DNA of 64,000 nucleotides from Mesomycoplasma flocculare ATCC 27399 (lineage in GTDB: Bacteria > Bacillota_I > Bacilli_A > Mycoplasmatales > Metamycoplasmataceae). Numbering within the stretch: position 1 is the first letter of the stretch; every line of letters begins with the position of its first letter. This document shows positions 21,868 to 31,201 of the stretch, one piece after another. A model generated the notes under the pieces. The model saw only the letters and a list, made by a program, of their open reading frames with translations. It searched no databases and was not told the origin of the DNA. The position numbers and the translations under genes are program-made. The stretch covers positions 124,001 to 188,000 of the forward strand of contig NZ_CP007585.1 in NCBI RefSeq assembly GCF_000815065.1. Reading direction: 5' to 3'.

Positions 21868-22623
21868 ATGGAGAATTTTAAAAAAATTACAAGAATGGTG
21901 CGCGCAGTTCTTCTTTTCAACTTTTCCATTTTAGTTTCTTCTTGTTCTAATGTTATAATTTCTAAATCCGATTTACTAAAAATCGAAAGCAATGTATTTA
22001 ATTTTTCGGTAAGCAAAGGCAAACAAAATTTATCAAGATTTACTGCGACTTTGTTGAAGAAGACGAAAGAAAAATTGATTTTTGTTACCACGCACCATTC
22101 ACTAAATTTTGTAAAGCTAAAAATTAATGAACAAAATTTTAATATTCATTTAGAACAATTTAGTAAAATTAATTTCGAAATCCAAATAAAGTCAAAATTT
22201 AAAATTGAATACGAAAATAAGGAGAAGGATATTTTATTATTTTCATTAAATACTAGTAAATTATTGCCTTTTTTAACTACTAATTTTATTGATTTCGGGG
22301 TTTTGGAGGATTTTACCAGTTCGAAAAATAGTTTATTTAGTTTAGGTTTTGTTACACTTTTAAAAAGCAATTTTTTTCCTTATGCATCAAGATTATTATT
22401 TTATACAGATGATAAAATTCCAGAATTAGAAGAAGATAATGTATTGATACAAAATATTGATTACAGTCAAGGTTCATCAGGTTCGCCTTTATTTTTTAGA
22501 AATAAATTAGTTGGATTATACAGAGGTAAAAAAATAAAAAGTAAAAAATTAATCCCATTTTTTCGATTGATAGATTCAGAAATCAAAGAGAAAATTTTGT
22601 TATTAATTTCAAAAAGTAATTAA
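21868..22623 (+). CDS. Trypsin-like serine protease lipoprotein (putative)
   Basis: 251 residues. Signal with lipobox ILVSSC (Cys26) predicts a surface lipoprotein. The rest has the layout of a chymotrypsin-fold protease: His in FVTTHHSLN (His76 or 77, cf. TAAHC), Asp in KDILLFSL (Asp121), and Ser in QGSSGSPLFFRNKLVGLYRG (Ser204 at the GDSGSP position). The glycine-rich nucleophile loop followed by a strand F-x-x-x-L-V-G is typical. It is shorter than most mycoplasma surface proteases. The plus-strand gene lies between the two minus-strand copies of the duplicated module. Ribosome site AAAAGG. Fold inferred from motifs; substrate unknown. Confidence 0.65.
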   Translation: MENFKKITRMVRAVLLFNFSILVSSCSNVIISKSDLLKIESNVFNFSVSKGKQNLSRFTATLLKKTKEKLIFVTTHHSLNFVKLKINEQNFNIHLEQFSKINFEIQIKSKFKIEYENKEKDILLFSLNTSKLLPFLTTNFIDFGVLEDFTSSKNSLFSLGFVTLLKSNFFPYASRLLFYTDDKIPELEEDNVLIQNIDYSQGSSGSPLFFRNKLVGLYRGKKIKSKKLIPFFRLIDSEIKEKILLLISKSN

Positions 22624-22638
22624 CAAAAAATGATCACA

Positions 22639-22680
22639 AAATTAAGAAAGTTACGTAATTTATAGCGTTTTTCAATTTTA
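22639..22680 (+). terminator. Imperfect terminator-like hairpin with the CGTAATTTATAG loop
   Basis: Downstream of the protease-like lipoprotein, AAAATT...AATTTT arms with internal mismatches flank ACGTAATTTATAGCG. The loop sequence is the same, in the same orientation to transcription, as in the hairpins at 25114-25154 and 63962-64000. Confidence 0.4.
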
Positions 22681-22823
22681 TGTTTTAAAAATCTAAGCAA
22701 TCCATAAATGTTTACAGTGATATGGGTTTTGCCTTGTTGTCCGATGCAAAGATTAAATATAAATTAGTTTTAAATCTATCTTTTTTGCCTAATTAGTAAT
22801 AAAAACAATTAAAAAATCAAAAT

Positions 22824-23982
22824 TTACGTCAAAATAGTTTTGTTTTTTCTATATTTTATCAAATTATAAATTGAAACTGTAGGAATAAAAAAGTCTAAAA
22901 TATACAAAAATCAGTGTTTTGGTTTTTTAACAAAATTGGCAAAATTTGCTAAATAACAAGGGCAAATAAAGAAAAAATAAAGTGAAGTTGAGGACGCGAG
23001 TGGAAGAAGTGAAATTATAACTAGAACTTTATTATAAAAAATTTTATCTTCTAAAATTATTAGTGGCAATGTGATTATAAAAAACGTAAGAAAAATAAAG
23101 TGAAAAATATTTTTTGTTATTGTAAATTTATAAAATAATCAATTAATCTTATTTTGGTCAATTAAATTATCATCATAGTCAATCTTCTTTTCCTCTATAT
23201 TTTTAATCTCTTTTTCTGCATTAAATTTGTTTTTTCAAGTTTTTAAATATAAAAAAGGCAAGAAAAATGCATTACTATTATTACCTCAAGGCCAATTTGT
23301 TTTTAGTCTGTTTTTTATCTGTTTGTATATTTTAAGCGAATAAGCAAAGAGCAAAACAAAAGGTATTAAAAGAAAAAATATTCCAAATTGTATAACTAAA
23401 ACAACAATACTCAGTGGTTCTGCGTTGATATTTTTGTCCGAAAAACCATTAAAAAAAATCAAACCATAAGTTATTTTATTAGCTAAAATCAAAAAAAGTG
23501 ATAAGAAAAATAATACATCTCGGGCAAAATTAATAATTTTTCACTTAAGAATTAATTGCTTAGTAATTAAAAAGTCATTAATTGATATTTTGGCTGATGA
23601 AGTTTCTATAATTTATAATTAATATAATTGAAGTAATCAAAGGGATAAGGGCAAAACCAATTGAATATCATTTAATATTTAATCCCGATTGCTTAAATGT
23701 TTCATCATCTCGTAGTTTTCAAGCAAAGGAAATCCGCAAAACTAACGAGAAAAGAAACAAAAAAATTAAAATAAACGATAATGCCTTCATTGTTATTTTA
23801 ATTGAAAAAGGTATATTTGTACTTGTTTTTCATAAAAGAAGGCTAATAAAACCTTTATCAAATAATTTTGATATGATAATATAAGCTAAAAATAATATTG
23901 TTTTCAAAATTGACAGCAAGAAAACAATTCTAAATTTCTTGAAATTTCCGCTAGTAAAAAATTTTTGTATCACACTTGTCAT
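22824..23982 (-). pseudogene. Frameshifted second copy of the multi-pass membrane protein
   Basis: Starts at ATG 23982 (MTSVIQKFF...) and runs 134 codons to a TAA at 23578-23580. Homology to copy 1 (20230-21378) then continues in another frame (SINDFLITKQLILKWKII) to a TAA at 22824. The interval corresponding to 17 codons in copy 1 is 58 bases here, so the frame is shifted by one. Nothing else is missing and codon use is intact, so the break is recent; alternatively two separate polypeptides are made. No homopolymer marks the shift site. Confidence 0.7.
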
Positions 23983-24039
23983 AACAATATACAGTAATTA
24001 TAGGATTTTTTAATAATTATAATTTAACTTAAGAAAACA

Positions 24040-24885
24040 TTAATTAACATTATTTATTCCTCAATATAAATTGTAGTAATAGATATAATTTGCCCACGCT
24101 TTAACTTTTGCAAAACTAATTGCTTCGCTAATTCCACTAATTAGTTCTTGCACTAATTTATTTAAGCTTGCAAAAAGATAGTTGTTTGCAATGTCTGTTA
24201 AAAATTTAATAAGCAAAGATCTTGGATCAGAATTTTCAACAAAATTACTTACAGAATTAAGGGCGGCCTCATCAATTGCTTCTTCAATAATATTTTCCTT
24301 CTCATAAACATACATAGAGCGTAATAATTTAACCATTATAGTAAAACTTCGAACTGCAGCAACATCATATTTGCCAGCAAGAGTGTTACTTATAATTTTC
24401 GAAATCTCTACAAAAGTCGGCAAAAGGTTGAAAAAACTCCCTATTTGCTTTAGTTCGAAATCAAAAATATCTAATGCGCCATAGGCGACATATCAAAAAG
24501 CCATTGGAAATCAATGGTATCAAGCCTCTTCAAGAACTTCTTTATTTCTAAAATGCTTTTTTGTAAATAAAATCAAATTTCTGGCAGCTTTTTCAAGCTC
24601 GCTTTGCGAAAAATCTTTTATTTTATATAATTTTAACAGCTTACTTAGTTCTGATTTAATTGAACTTAAATTATCTTGTTTGTTTTCAAAAATATATTGA
24701 ATTACTGAGTTTTTTAACTTTTCAGTATTTGAAAGTTCGCTTTTTTGAATTCTGATTTCATGAGCGATTTGTTTTTGCTGAACCGGAGTTATAGATGTAA
24801 TCAATAGCGGGCTAATGAGTGTTGTAAACATTAGCGAATAGCTAAAAACAGTAAATTTTTTGGATTTTATGACTGAAAATTTCAT
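24040..24885 (-). CDS. Secreted helical protein, hypothetical
   Basis: 281 residues in code 4 (Trp from TGA at 24520, 24511, 24493, 24061). The N-terminal signal (KKFTVFSYSLMFTTLISPLL) has no lipobox Cys, so a secreted or N-terminally anchored protein is predicted. The remainder is alpha-helical, with acidic/Lys-rich segments (NTEKLKNSVIQYIFENKQDN) and a Trp/aromatic patch (EEAWYHWFPMAFWYVAYGAL). Promoter TATAAT at 24935-24930 preceded by TG-T. It lies 57 bases upstream of the decayed membrane-protein copy and is probably cotranscribed with it. Function unknown; a truncated twin sits at 21455-21676. Confidence 0.7.
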
Positions 24886-25020
24886 TTTAGTTTTAGCTTT
24901 TTTAAATAATCTGAAATTATTTGACTTTAATTATAACATTAAAAATAAAATTTCGAAAGTAATTATTAAATTTATTAGCAAAAAAGAAGCAAATAATCAA
25001 AAAACAATAAAAAATTAAAT
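24862..25020. repeat. Duplicated promoter/5' segment (partner 21654-21820)
   Basis: Second copy of the near-identical segment covering the start and promoter of the secreted gene; divergence begins abruptly after about 25016. Confidence 0.85.
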
Positions 25021-25113
25021 GCTGAAAAATTAATTTTCTGATTGATACATCCAAAAACTGAGGACTAAATTTTTTCCTGCTTAAAATAGTTAAGAATTTA
25101 AAAATAAGCATGC

Positions 25114-25154
25114 AAATTAAAAAAACACTATAAATTACGGCATTTTTTTAATTT
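25114..25154 (-). terminator. Terminator of ktrB with conserved loop
   Basis: On the minus strand AAATTAAAAAAATGC pairs with GTGTTTTTTTAATTT (15 bp, two G-U pairs that form only in the minus-strand RNA), loop CGTAATTTATA. It lies 14 bases after the ktrB stop. Confidence 0.7.
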
Positions 25155-25167
25155 TCACCGCAAAAAC

Positions 25168-26652
25168 CTAACCAATCAAAATATCTTCGGTAATATAAGT
25201 TTTACTTTGTTTTCCGATATTATCGCCTTGCCAGACATAAATAAACGAGGTAATTCCGAGTTGCCCAATTAACATCACAAGCATAAATCCAATTTGTGAA
25301 ACTGTTGATAAATGCCGAATTAGCCCGGTTGAAAGCCCTGAAGTTCCAAAAGCAGAGGTTACTTCAAAAATCAAGTGATGAATTTGATAAGGAATAGTAT
25401 TTCCCTGGTTAATCGAATTATCAAGTGAAAAACTTGCAAGAAAAACAAGAGAAATTACCAAAGCTAGGGAAATAAAGCAAACAATTGCCGCTGAGACAAT
25501 TTTATCAGTTTTAATTTTTCTTTTAAAGGCATTAACATCTTGTGACCCTTTAATTTTCGAGATAATTACAAGTATAAAAATCCAAAAAGTTGTCACTCTA
25601 ATCCCCCCTCCAGTCGAAGACGGCGAAGAGCCAATAAACATTAACAAACTTGTTAAAAAGATACTAGCTTGTGATAATTGTTTTAAATCGAAAGTTAAAA
25701 ATCCAGTTGAGCGAGCCATAAAATTATGAAAAAAAAGTGCAAAAGTTTTGGCAAATCAGTTTCCATTTTGTTGCTGGTTCCAAAAAGTAAGATTTGATGT
25801 AGAACTAGCCTCAAAAGCGATAAAAAGAATAAAACCAAAAAAAGAAATTACAAAGTAGCTTAAAAGTGAAATTTTAGAAAAAAGCGAAAAGCGGAAGTTT
25901 TGCACTTTTTGCCGTGAAAGTTTTATGCGAAAAAAGCAATAAAAATCATAAATTACTGGATAGCCAATTCCCCCAATTATTGTCAAAATAATAATAATTA
26001 TTTGCAAAAAGTAAGAATAATAATAAGGTGCAAAACTAGAAGCGCCGATTATGTCAAAACCAGCATTATTTATTGCCGAAATGCTATGGAAAATTCCGTA
26101 TCTTAGCGATAAAGAAACATCTTTATAAGGTGATTTCTCAAAAGAAAACTTGAGCGGATCAACCTCATAGAAATAAAAATGAAGGGTTAGAGCTAAACTT
26201 GAAAGTAAAACTAAAATTAAAAAGAGGTTAATTGATGTTTTAATTACTCCTTTTAAATCATTTAGTTTACTAGAACCCCGTTCAATTTTAAGAATTTCCC
26301 GTGATAAAATACTTATTTTTTTTCCAAAAAGATTATTAAAAATATAGAATTTAACGGCGAAAATTCCAATACCACCAAGTATGATCAAAATTGCAATTAC
26401 GCTCTGTCCAAAAACATTAAAATTGGTTGCGGTATCAACTAAACTAAGACCTGTATCGCTAAAAGCCGAAACTGCGGTAAAAAGTGATGTAAAAAAGCTG
26501 ATTTTATTAGCTAAAGTGCTATGCGAAAAAGGGGCAACTAAAAACGCGGCCCCAAGAAGAATAACTGATGTATAAGTGGCGAAGATAATATGTATTTTTT
26601 TAAGGCGAAAAAGTGATCTTAGAAAACTTTTGAAACTAATTTTCAAATTCAT
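25168..26652 (-). CDS. ktrB: Potassium uptake protein KtrB (TrkH/KtrB family)
   Basis: 494 residues; TGA at 25756 is Trp. K+-translocating membrane subunit with four M1-P-M2 repeats. Selectivity-filter glycines are visible at each pore: SAFSDTGLS, SAINNAGFD, MARSTGF, SAFGTSGLSTG. GSSPSSTGGGIRV marks the third to fourth unit, and FIYVWQGDNIG is near the C-terminus. Ribosome site GGGG five bases before the ATG and TAAAAT at 26676-26671 give a very short leader. The regulatory subunit KtrA is encoded divergently 281 bases away. Confidence 0.93.
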
Positions 26653-26933
26653 TTTTCCCCGTTTGACTAAATTTTACCTTGTTTTTTGCTTTTTTACTAA
26701 TTAAAATTAGTAATATAAAAGCACATTAAGTTTGTTTTTATACAAACTGACAAATAAATTGTATCAAATTTATAAAAAAATTGAAGCAAAAACAAGATCT
26801 TTAAATTAAAAGTAAATTAAGCGGGATCATTATTGCCCCCGGATGCTTTTTTATTAACTAAAGGCAAAATTTCTATTTTTATTTTTTAAAAAAATTTACA
26901 AATTTTTTTAATTTTAGTCTAAAATTTATTCAA
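26653..26933. promoter_or_regulatory. Divergent ktrB/ktrA promoter region
   Basis: 281 bases without a gene. The ktrB side has TAAAAT at 26676-26671 (minus). The ktrA side has TTTACA at 26895-26900 and TAAAAT at 26920-26925 (19-base spacer), only 8 bases before the ktrA ATG, so the ktrA mRNA is probably leaderless. No operator is recognised. Confidence 0.5.
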
Positions 26934-27629
26934 ATGAAACGAGCAAACATCTGTATAATTGGCGCTGGCCGTCTTGGTCGAGCGGCAATTTCGCAATTAG
27001 CAGAATCAGGCCATAACGTAATGGTTATTGATAAAAAAGCCGAAAATCTTAAATTTATCCGCGAGTTTGCGACTATAGAACCAATTATTATGGACGCAAG
27101 TGATATTAACGCGATGCGAAACGAAGTTGGACTTGAAGATATTGACACAATTATAGTAGCAACATCAGATAATATCGAAATTATTGCCACCTTATTAGAA
27201 TTACAAACAGAAATAAATTTTTTTAACAATTTAAAAATTGCCGCGCGCGCGGTTAATAAAAGGCACGCGCGAGTTTTAAAACAGATCGGTGTTGACTGAA
27301 TTATAAGCCCCGAAGAAGAAGCTGGAATCAAAATGGCATTATTAACTGTTGATAAAAATTTTCTTAACTATGCTGATAGCCTCAAAGAAATTGCAAGTGG
27401 AGTTTTTGCCGGAAGCGTCACTGTAAAATCGCCGCATTATATAAATAGAAGCATTAGAAATGCAAATTTACGGCAATTTAATGTCAATGTGGTTTTAATT
27501 AAAAGAAATAAAGAAACTTTTTTGCCCGCAGCTGAAACCATAATTCAGCAAAATGATGAAATTACGATTATTGGAAAAATCGGCGATGTTACCACGGTTT
27601 TACAAAAGTTAGAATCAATCAAAAAGTAA
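26934..27629 (+). CDS. ktrA: Potassium uptake regulator KtrA (RCK/TrkA domain)
   Basis: 231 residues; TGA at 27297 is Trp. Cytoplasmic gating ring of the Ktr channel. N-terminal Rossmann RCK_N domain with IIGAGRLGRAAISQLAESGH (nucleotide loop GxGxxG) and acidic residue in VMVIDKKAEN; IMDASD follows. C-terminal RCK_C domain with FLPAAETIIQQNDEITIIGK. Length matches KtrA. No ribosome site; the -10 box sits 8 bases before the ATG. Followed directly by a terminator. Confidence 0.93.
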
Positions 27630-27656
27630 AAAAGCGTATGTTTTTATACGCTTTTT
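27629..27656 (+). terminator. Terminator of ktrA
   Basis: 11-bp stem AAAAAGCGTAT / ATACGCTTTTT, six-base loop, starting at the last base of the stop codon. It is convergent with the FtsX-like gene end at 27711. Confidence 0.85.
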
Positions 27657-27710
27657 GTAAATTGTTTGATTAAATTAGCAAGGATTTTACGAATTTAAGG
27701 CAATTTTTTT

Positions 27711-29387
27711 CTAAAGCCTTTTTGTTGATGCTACATTTTTGATTTTCACAAAATTTTTCCAGTATTTAAAATAAATGGTGGCTTCAAAAATAATTGTTGA
27801 AAATGTAAGATAAACTAATGAAATTCAAAAAAGATCTAAACTAATTCGGCCAATTATGTAATTCTTTGGTCTATTTTCAAGATAGTGATTAAAAAATGGT
27901 AACTGAGTAGAAAGGAAAAACAAGAGAAAACTAGTTAGAAAAACAAGAGTTAAGATAAAAAATCAGTGTGAATTTATTTTTTTTATTACCATTTTTTTAT
28001 TTTCATTTGCAGAAAAACCATCAATTATTAGGCTGTTTATTTTGAGTTGTTTTAAACCAAAACCATAAGCAAAAAAGGAAGATATTAAAAGAATAATCAT
28101 AATTAGAACGCCAAGAATTACTAACCAAATCTCAGCAACTCCAACGTGAGTTTCATATTTTAATTTTTTAATCGGTTCATATCCCTTTTTTTCTAATTTT
28201 GAGAGTAAATTTTGCGCTGGATTTTCGCCTGGATTATGAAAAATGTCTAGTTTGAAAGGAAGATTATCATCTAGTGCATTATCAAAAACTTGAACTACGT
28301 TTTTATTAAATAGAATCTGGCTTGCTTCATCAGAATCAAAAATACCGCTAATTTTGAAGGTAAAAAGCTGGTCATTAAAAAATAAAAAGTTGGGATTTTG
28401 CAATTTAAAATTTATCTCATCACCGATATTTAAATTAAGATTTAATTTTTGCTTAAAAAGATCAATTAATTTTTGATTTACAAGAATTTCGTTATTTTTT
28501 GCAGGAATTTTTCCAGATTTGGGAGTTTTAACATTGTTATCAAGGCTGAAATTTTTTATAAAATTGAACTGTTTATATTCAGTAATTTTTGGAAATTGAC
28601 TGTTTTTTGAAATTTCCTTTTTTATTCCATAAAACGATAAATTTTGAATCAAAAATTTAGCAAAGTCAGTTTCATTATTTTCGCCTGTTTTGTCTTGAAT
28701 TAAAAATTTTTTCGAAAAATTGAAAATATTTTTAACTAAGTTTTTATAACCATTGTTTGAAATTAAAATATGAAAATCTGAACTAGTATTAATATATCCA
28801 ACAGTTCCAACTATTTTAAATTTTTCGCTATGAATTATTGGGTCTTGATTAGCTAAAACATCAGGTATTTTGTATTTGTATTCAATTGTGTCGCCAATTT
28901 TTACATCTTTTAAATTTGCAAAATCTTGTGAAACTATTATTTCGTTGTCTTTTTCTAAAAATCGCCCTTGAAAATTAACATAATTTTTCATATTATTTTT
29001 AGAAAATGAATTAATATCAACTGATTTAATTCAAGTAGGCGAAGAGTTAAAACCAAACGAATCCGAATTAGAAAATCCGCCGAATTCTAATATTGATTCG
29101 CCTTTTGAAACTGAAGTCACAGATTTTAAATTTTCAATTTCTTTGATTTCTTCATTTTTAAAAGCATGGCCATTTTTTTTGACAATTGTAATTTGTTGGT
29201 TTGGAAAATTATAAATAGGTGTGTCGAATTTTTTGTTCAATTGCCATAGAAATAATAAAAGTAAAATAGAAAAAATTGAAAAAATTGAAAAAAAGATACT
29301 TAAAAGTCAATTTTTTCTAAAATTATTTTTTGAATAGTTAAAAAAATTCTTATATCTTGATTTTTTTCCAGATTTGCTTTTATCCAT
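27711..29387 (-). CDS. FtsX/MacB-like ABC-type permease
   Basis: 558 residues in code 4 (Trp at 29031, 27963 and other TGA codons). Basic N-terminus, one membrane helix (about residues 28-46), then a large extracytoplasmic domain of about 350 residues with the MacB-PCD style pattern DNEIIVSQDFANLKDVKIGD and NNEILVNQKLIDLF ... NIGDEINF. It ends with about three helices (VAEIWLVILGVLIMIILLIS onward). This matches FtsX/MacB-type permease subunits, which work with an ATPase; none is adjacent. Ribosome site AAAGGAAC. It starts 28 bases after the cysteine-peptidase gene, so the two form an operon. Confidence 0.65.
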
Positions 29388-29415
29388 TAAAGTTCCTTTT
29401 GCTTTTCCTAATAAA

Positions 29416-30765
29416 TTAGTAAATATCGTAATTTCTGACAATATTTCCGTTTCTATTTATTTCCTGATCATTTTCAGATATTTCTGAATAGGAAAAAATT
29501 TGACCGTTATTACTCAGTAATTTTTGCTTTGGGGGATGCTTTTTCTTATAATCATCATCAATTTTAAAAGATCACCAATACCCTAGTGATCAAAAACTTC
29601 AGATATCTCATTTTGAAATAACTAAATTAGAATAATTCTCCCAACCAAAATTTACTAAATATTTTTCTGTTTTTGGGTCATAACCATATATGATAATATT
29701 GTGTCCAACACTGAAATTAGCAAATGCAACCATAACGGGCATTTGGTTTTTTAACAAAAAATTTTCTGGACTACTTGAATGCATAAAACTAGTAGAGTAG
29801 TCAGTTGTAATATATTTTTTTATTTCCTTATCTTTTAGAAAACTCTCTAATGTGGTAGTAAAATAAGAAGCATACTTAACATTTTCGTATTTTTCATTAA
29901 GTTCAAACAAATGAAGCGGAAGAGAATTAAATGTAGAGGTTCCATCGTTTGAATTTTTATGTTTATAATATTTATATTCGGCGACTCCGTCGCTTAAATT
30001 AGATGAATAATTAGTTTTTACATCAAAAAATCTGGCAACCTCTTCATTTGTAAATATCCCTGATGCAATAAATGTTTCGGCATACTCCAGCATTAATGCC
30101 ATCGCAATGTACTCACAAACGCCCACTTTTCTACTTCCTTCTTCATATTCTATGTAACCAAGCTTAGAATTTGAATCTTTAGCTTTAAATCATCAGGAAT
30201 TTGGAATACCTATATTAAACGAATTAAGATTTTCAATTTTTTCACCTTTTTCTGCTATTACATTAGGGTTTTCAATACCTCGTTTTAACCGGGTTTTCGA
30301 ATTAAAAGACTTGTCCCTTTTTTCCTTATTTTTTTCTCTATTTTTCGAAGTATTTTTTAAATATATATCTTTTCGTTTATTTATAAGTTCTACTATTTTG
30401 TCATCTAATTTTTGTTTTGAAATTAACCCAAAAAGTTCTTCGCCCTTTCTATAATGAAGTGAAAATCCGGGTATATAAACAACATTGTTTGTTTTAAATA
30501 GTTTCTCATCAAAATTAAAATTAGCAATTTCATTAGTCTCGTAATTTTCCAGAGTAATTACAAGGTAAAAATTTGTAAATTGCAAAAATAATATTGATTG
30601 ACCGTAAATGTTTTTTAGAATTTTGCAGTACAAAAAATCTTGTCTACTATCGGTTAATTCTAATAATTCTACTTTTGCAGTTTTAATAAAATAATCTATC
30701 TGTTGTTTTGGGATTTTGTTATTTTGCTCTGCTTTTACAACTACATTTTCTATTAAATTTATCAT
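29416..30765 (-). CDS. Putative cysteine peptidase, C10/C39-like (papain fold)
   Basis: 449 residues in code 4 (Trp from TGA at 30193, 30190 and 29608). The second half carries a papain-fold triad: Cys217 in RKVGVCEYIAMALMLEYAE (compare GCVATAMAQIMKYH of streptopain-type enzymes), His355 in SVGHNIIIYGYDPKTEKYL and Asn372 in LVNFGWENYSN (compare VNWGWGG). The first 190 residues could be a propeptide; they end in a Lys/Arg-rich stretch (KNREKNKEKRDKSF, then KTRLKRG) suited to cleavage. No signal peptide is obvious. Strong ribosome site AGAAGGAGA. First gene of an operon with the FtsX-like permease. Motif reading is mine; family assignment is moderately sure, substrate unknown. Confidence 0.65.
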
Positions 30766-31201
30766 ACATATTCTCCTTCTTCTAATTTAGTTATAACACT
30801 AAATTTTTAATTTACCAAAAAAAAGCAAATCAAGAAGAACAAATCAAAATTATATCATAAAAATTAGTTTTTCCTTAGCATCCAAAAGGGTTTAAAATAT
30901 GAATTTTAAATTAAGAAAAAATATTAAAAATATAATATAATTTTATTCTACCTATGGAATTCGAGAAAAAGTACTTACATTTACTAAAACTTTATATATT
31001 TGAAGCATCACTTTTTGATGATGCTGCTTTTTATTTCGAATCCGCTTCACTTAATATTTTTGACAGATTCCCCATTATTCTTCATTAGAGAAGATTTTTT
31101 CTTCAAAAATGAAGTTTTCATATTTTTTTAAGGATAAAATATTTTTTTATTCAAATTAGCAATTATTTTTATTTTATCTACTTAAGGGGAAAATTTAAAT
31201 A
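30766..31201. other. Intergenic region, 436 bases
   Basis: AT-rich, between the divergent cysteine-peptidase and pot transcripts. Contains a candidate small transcript (30943-31032, listed separately) and a possible pot promoter TAAAAT near 31134-31139. A 44-codon frame (30954-31088, MEFEKKYLHLLK...) overlaps the candidate RNA but has no ribosome site. Confidence 0.4.
30943..31032 (+). ncRNA. Candidate small RNA
   Basis: A -10 box TATAAT (30931-30936) predicts a start near 30943. About 60 bases later comes a 7-bp hairpin AGCATCA / TGATGCT (31004-31025) followed by GCTTTTT. No adjacent plus-strand gene needs this terminator, so a transcript of about 90 bases is possible. No known RNA family is recognised. 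Confidence 0.25.

Noticed and set aside
30954-31088. 44-codon gene MEFEKKYLHLLK...
   Set aside because: No ribosome site and no family; its hairpin fits a non-coding transcript at least as well. Kept only as part of the small-RNA candidate.
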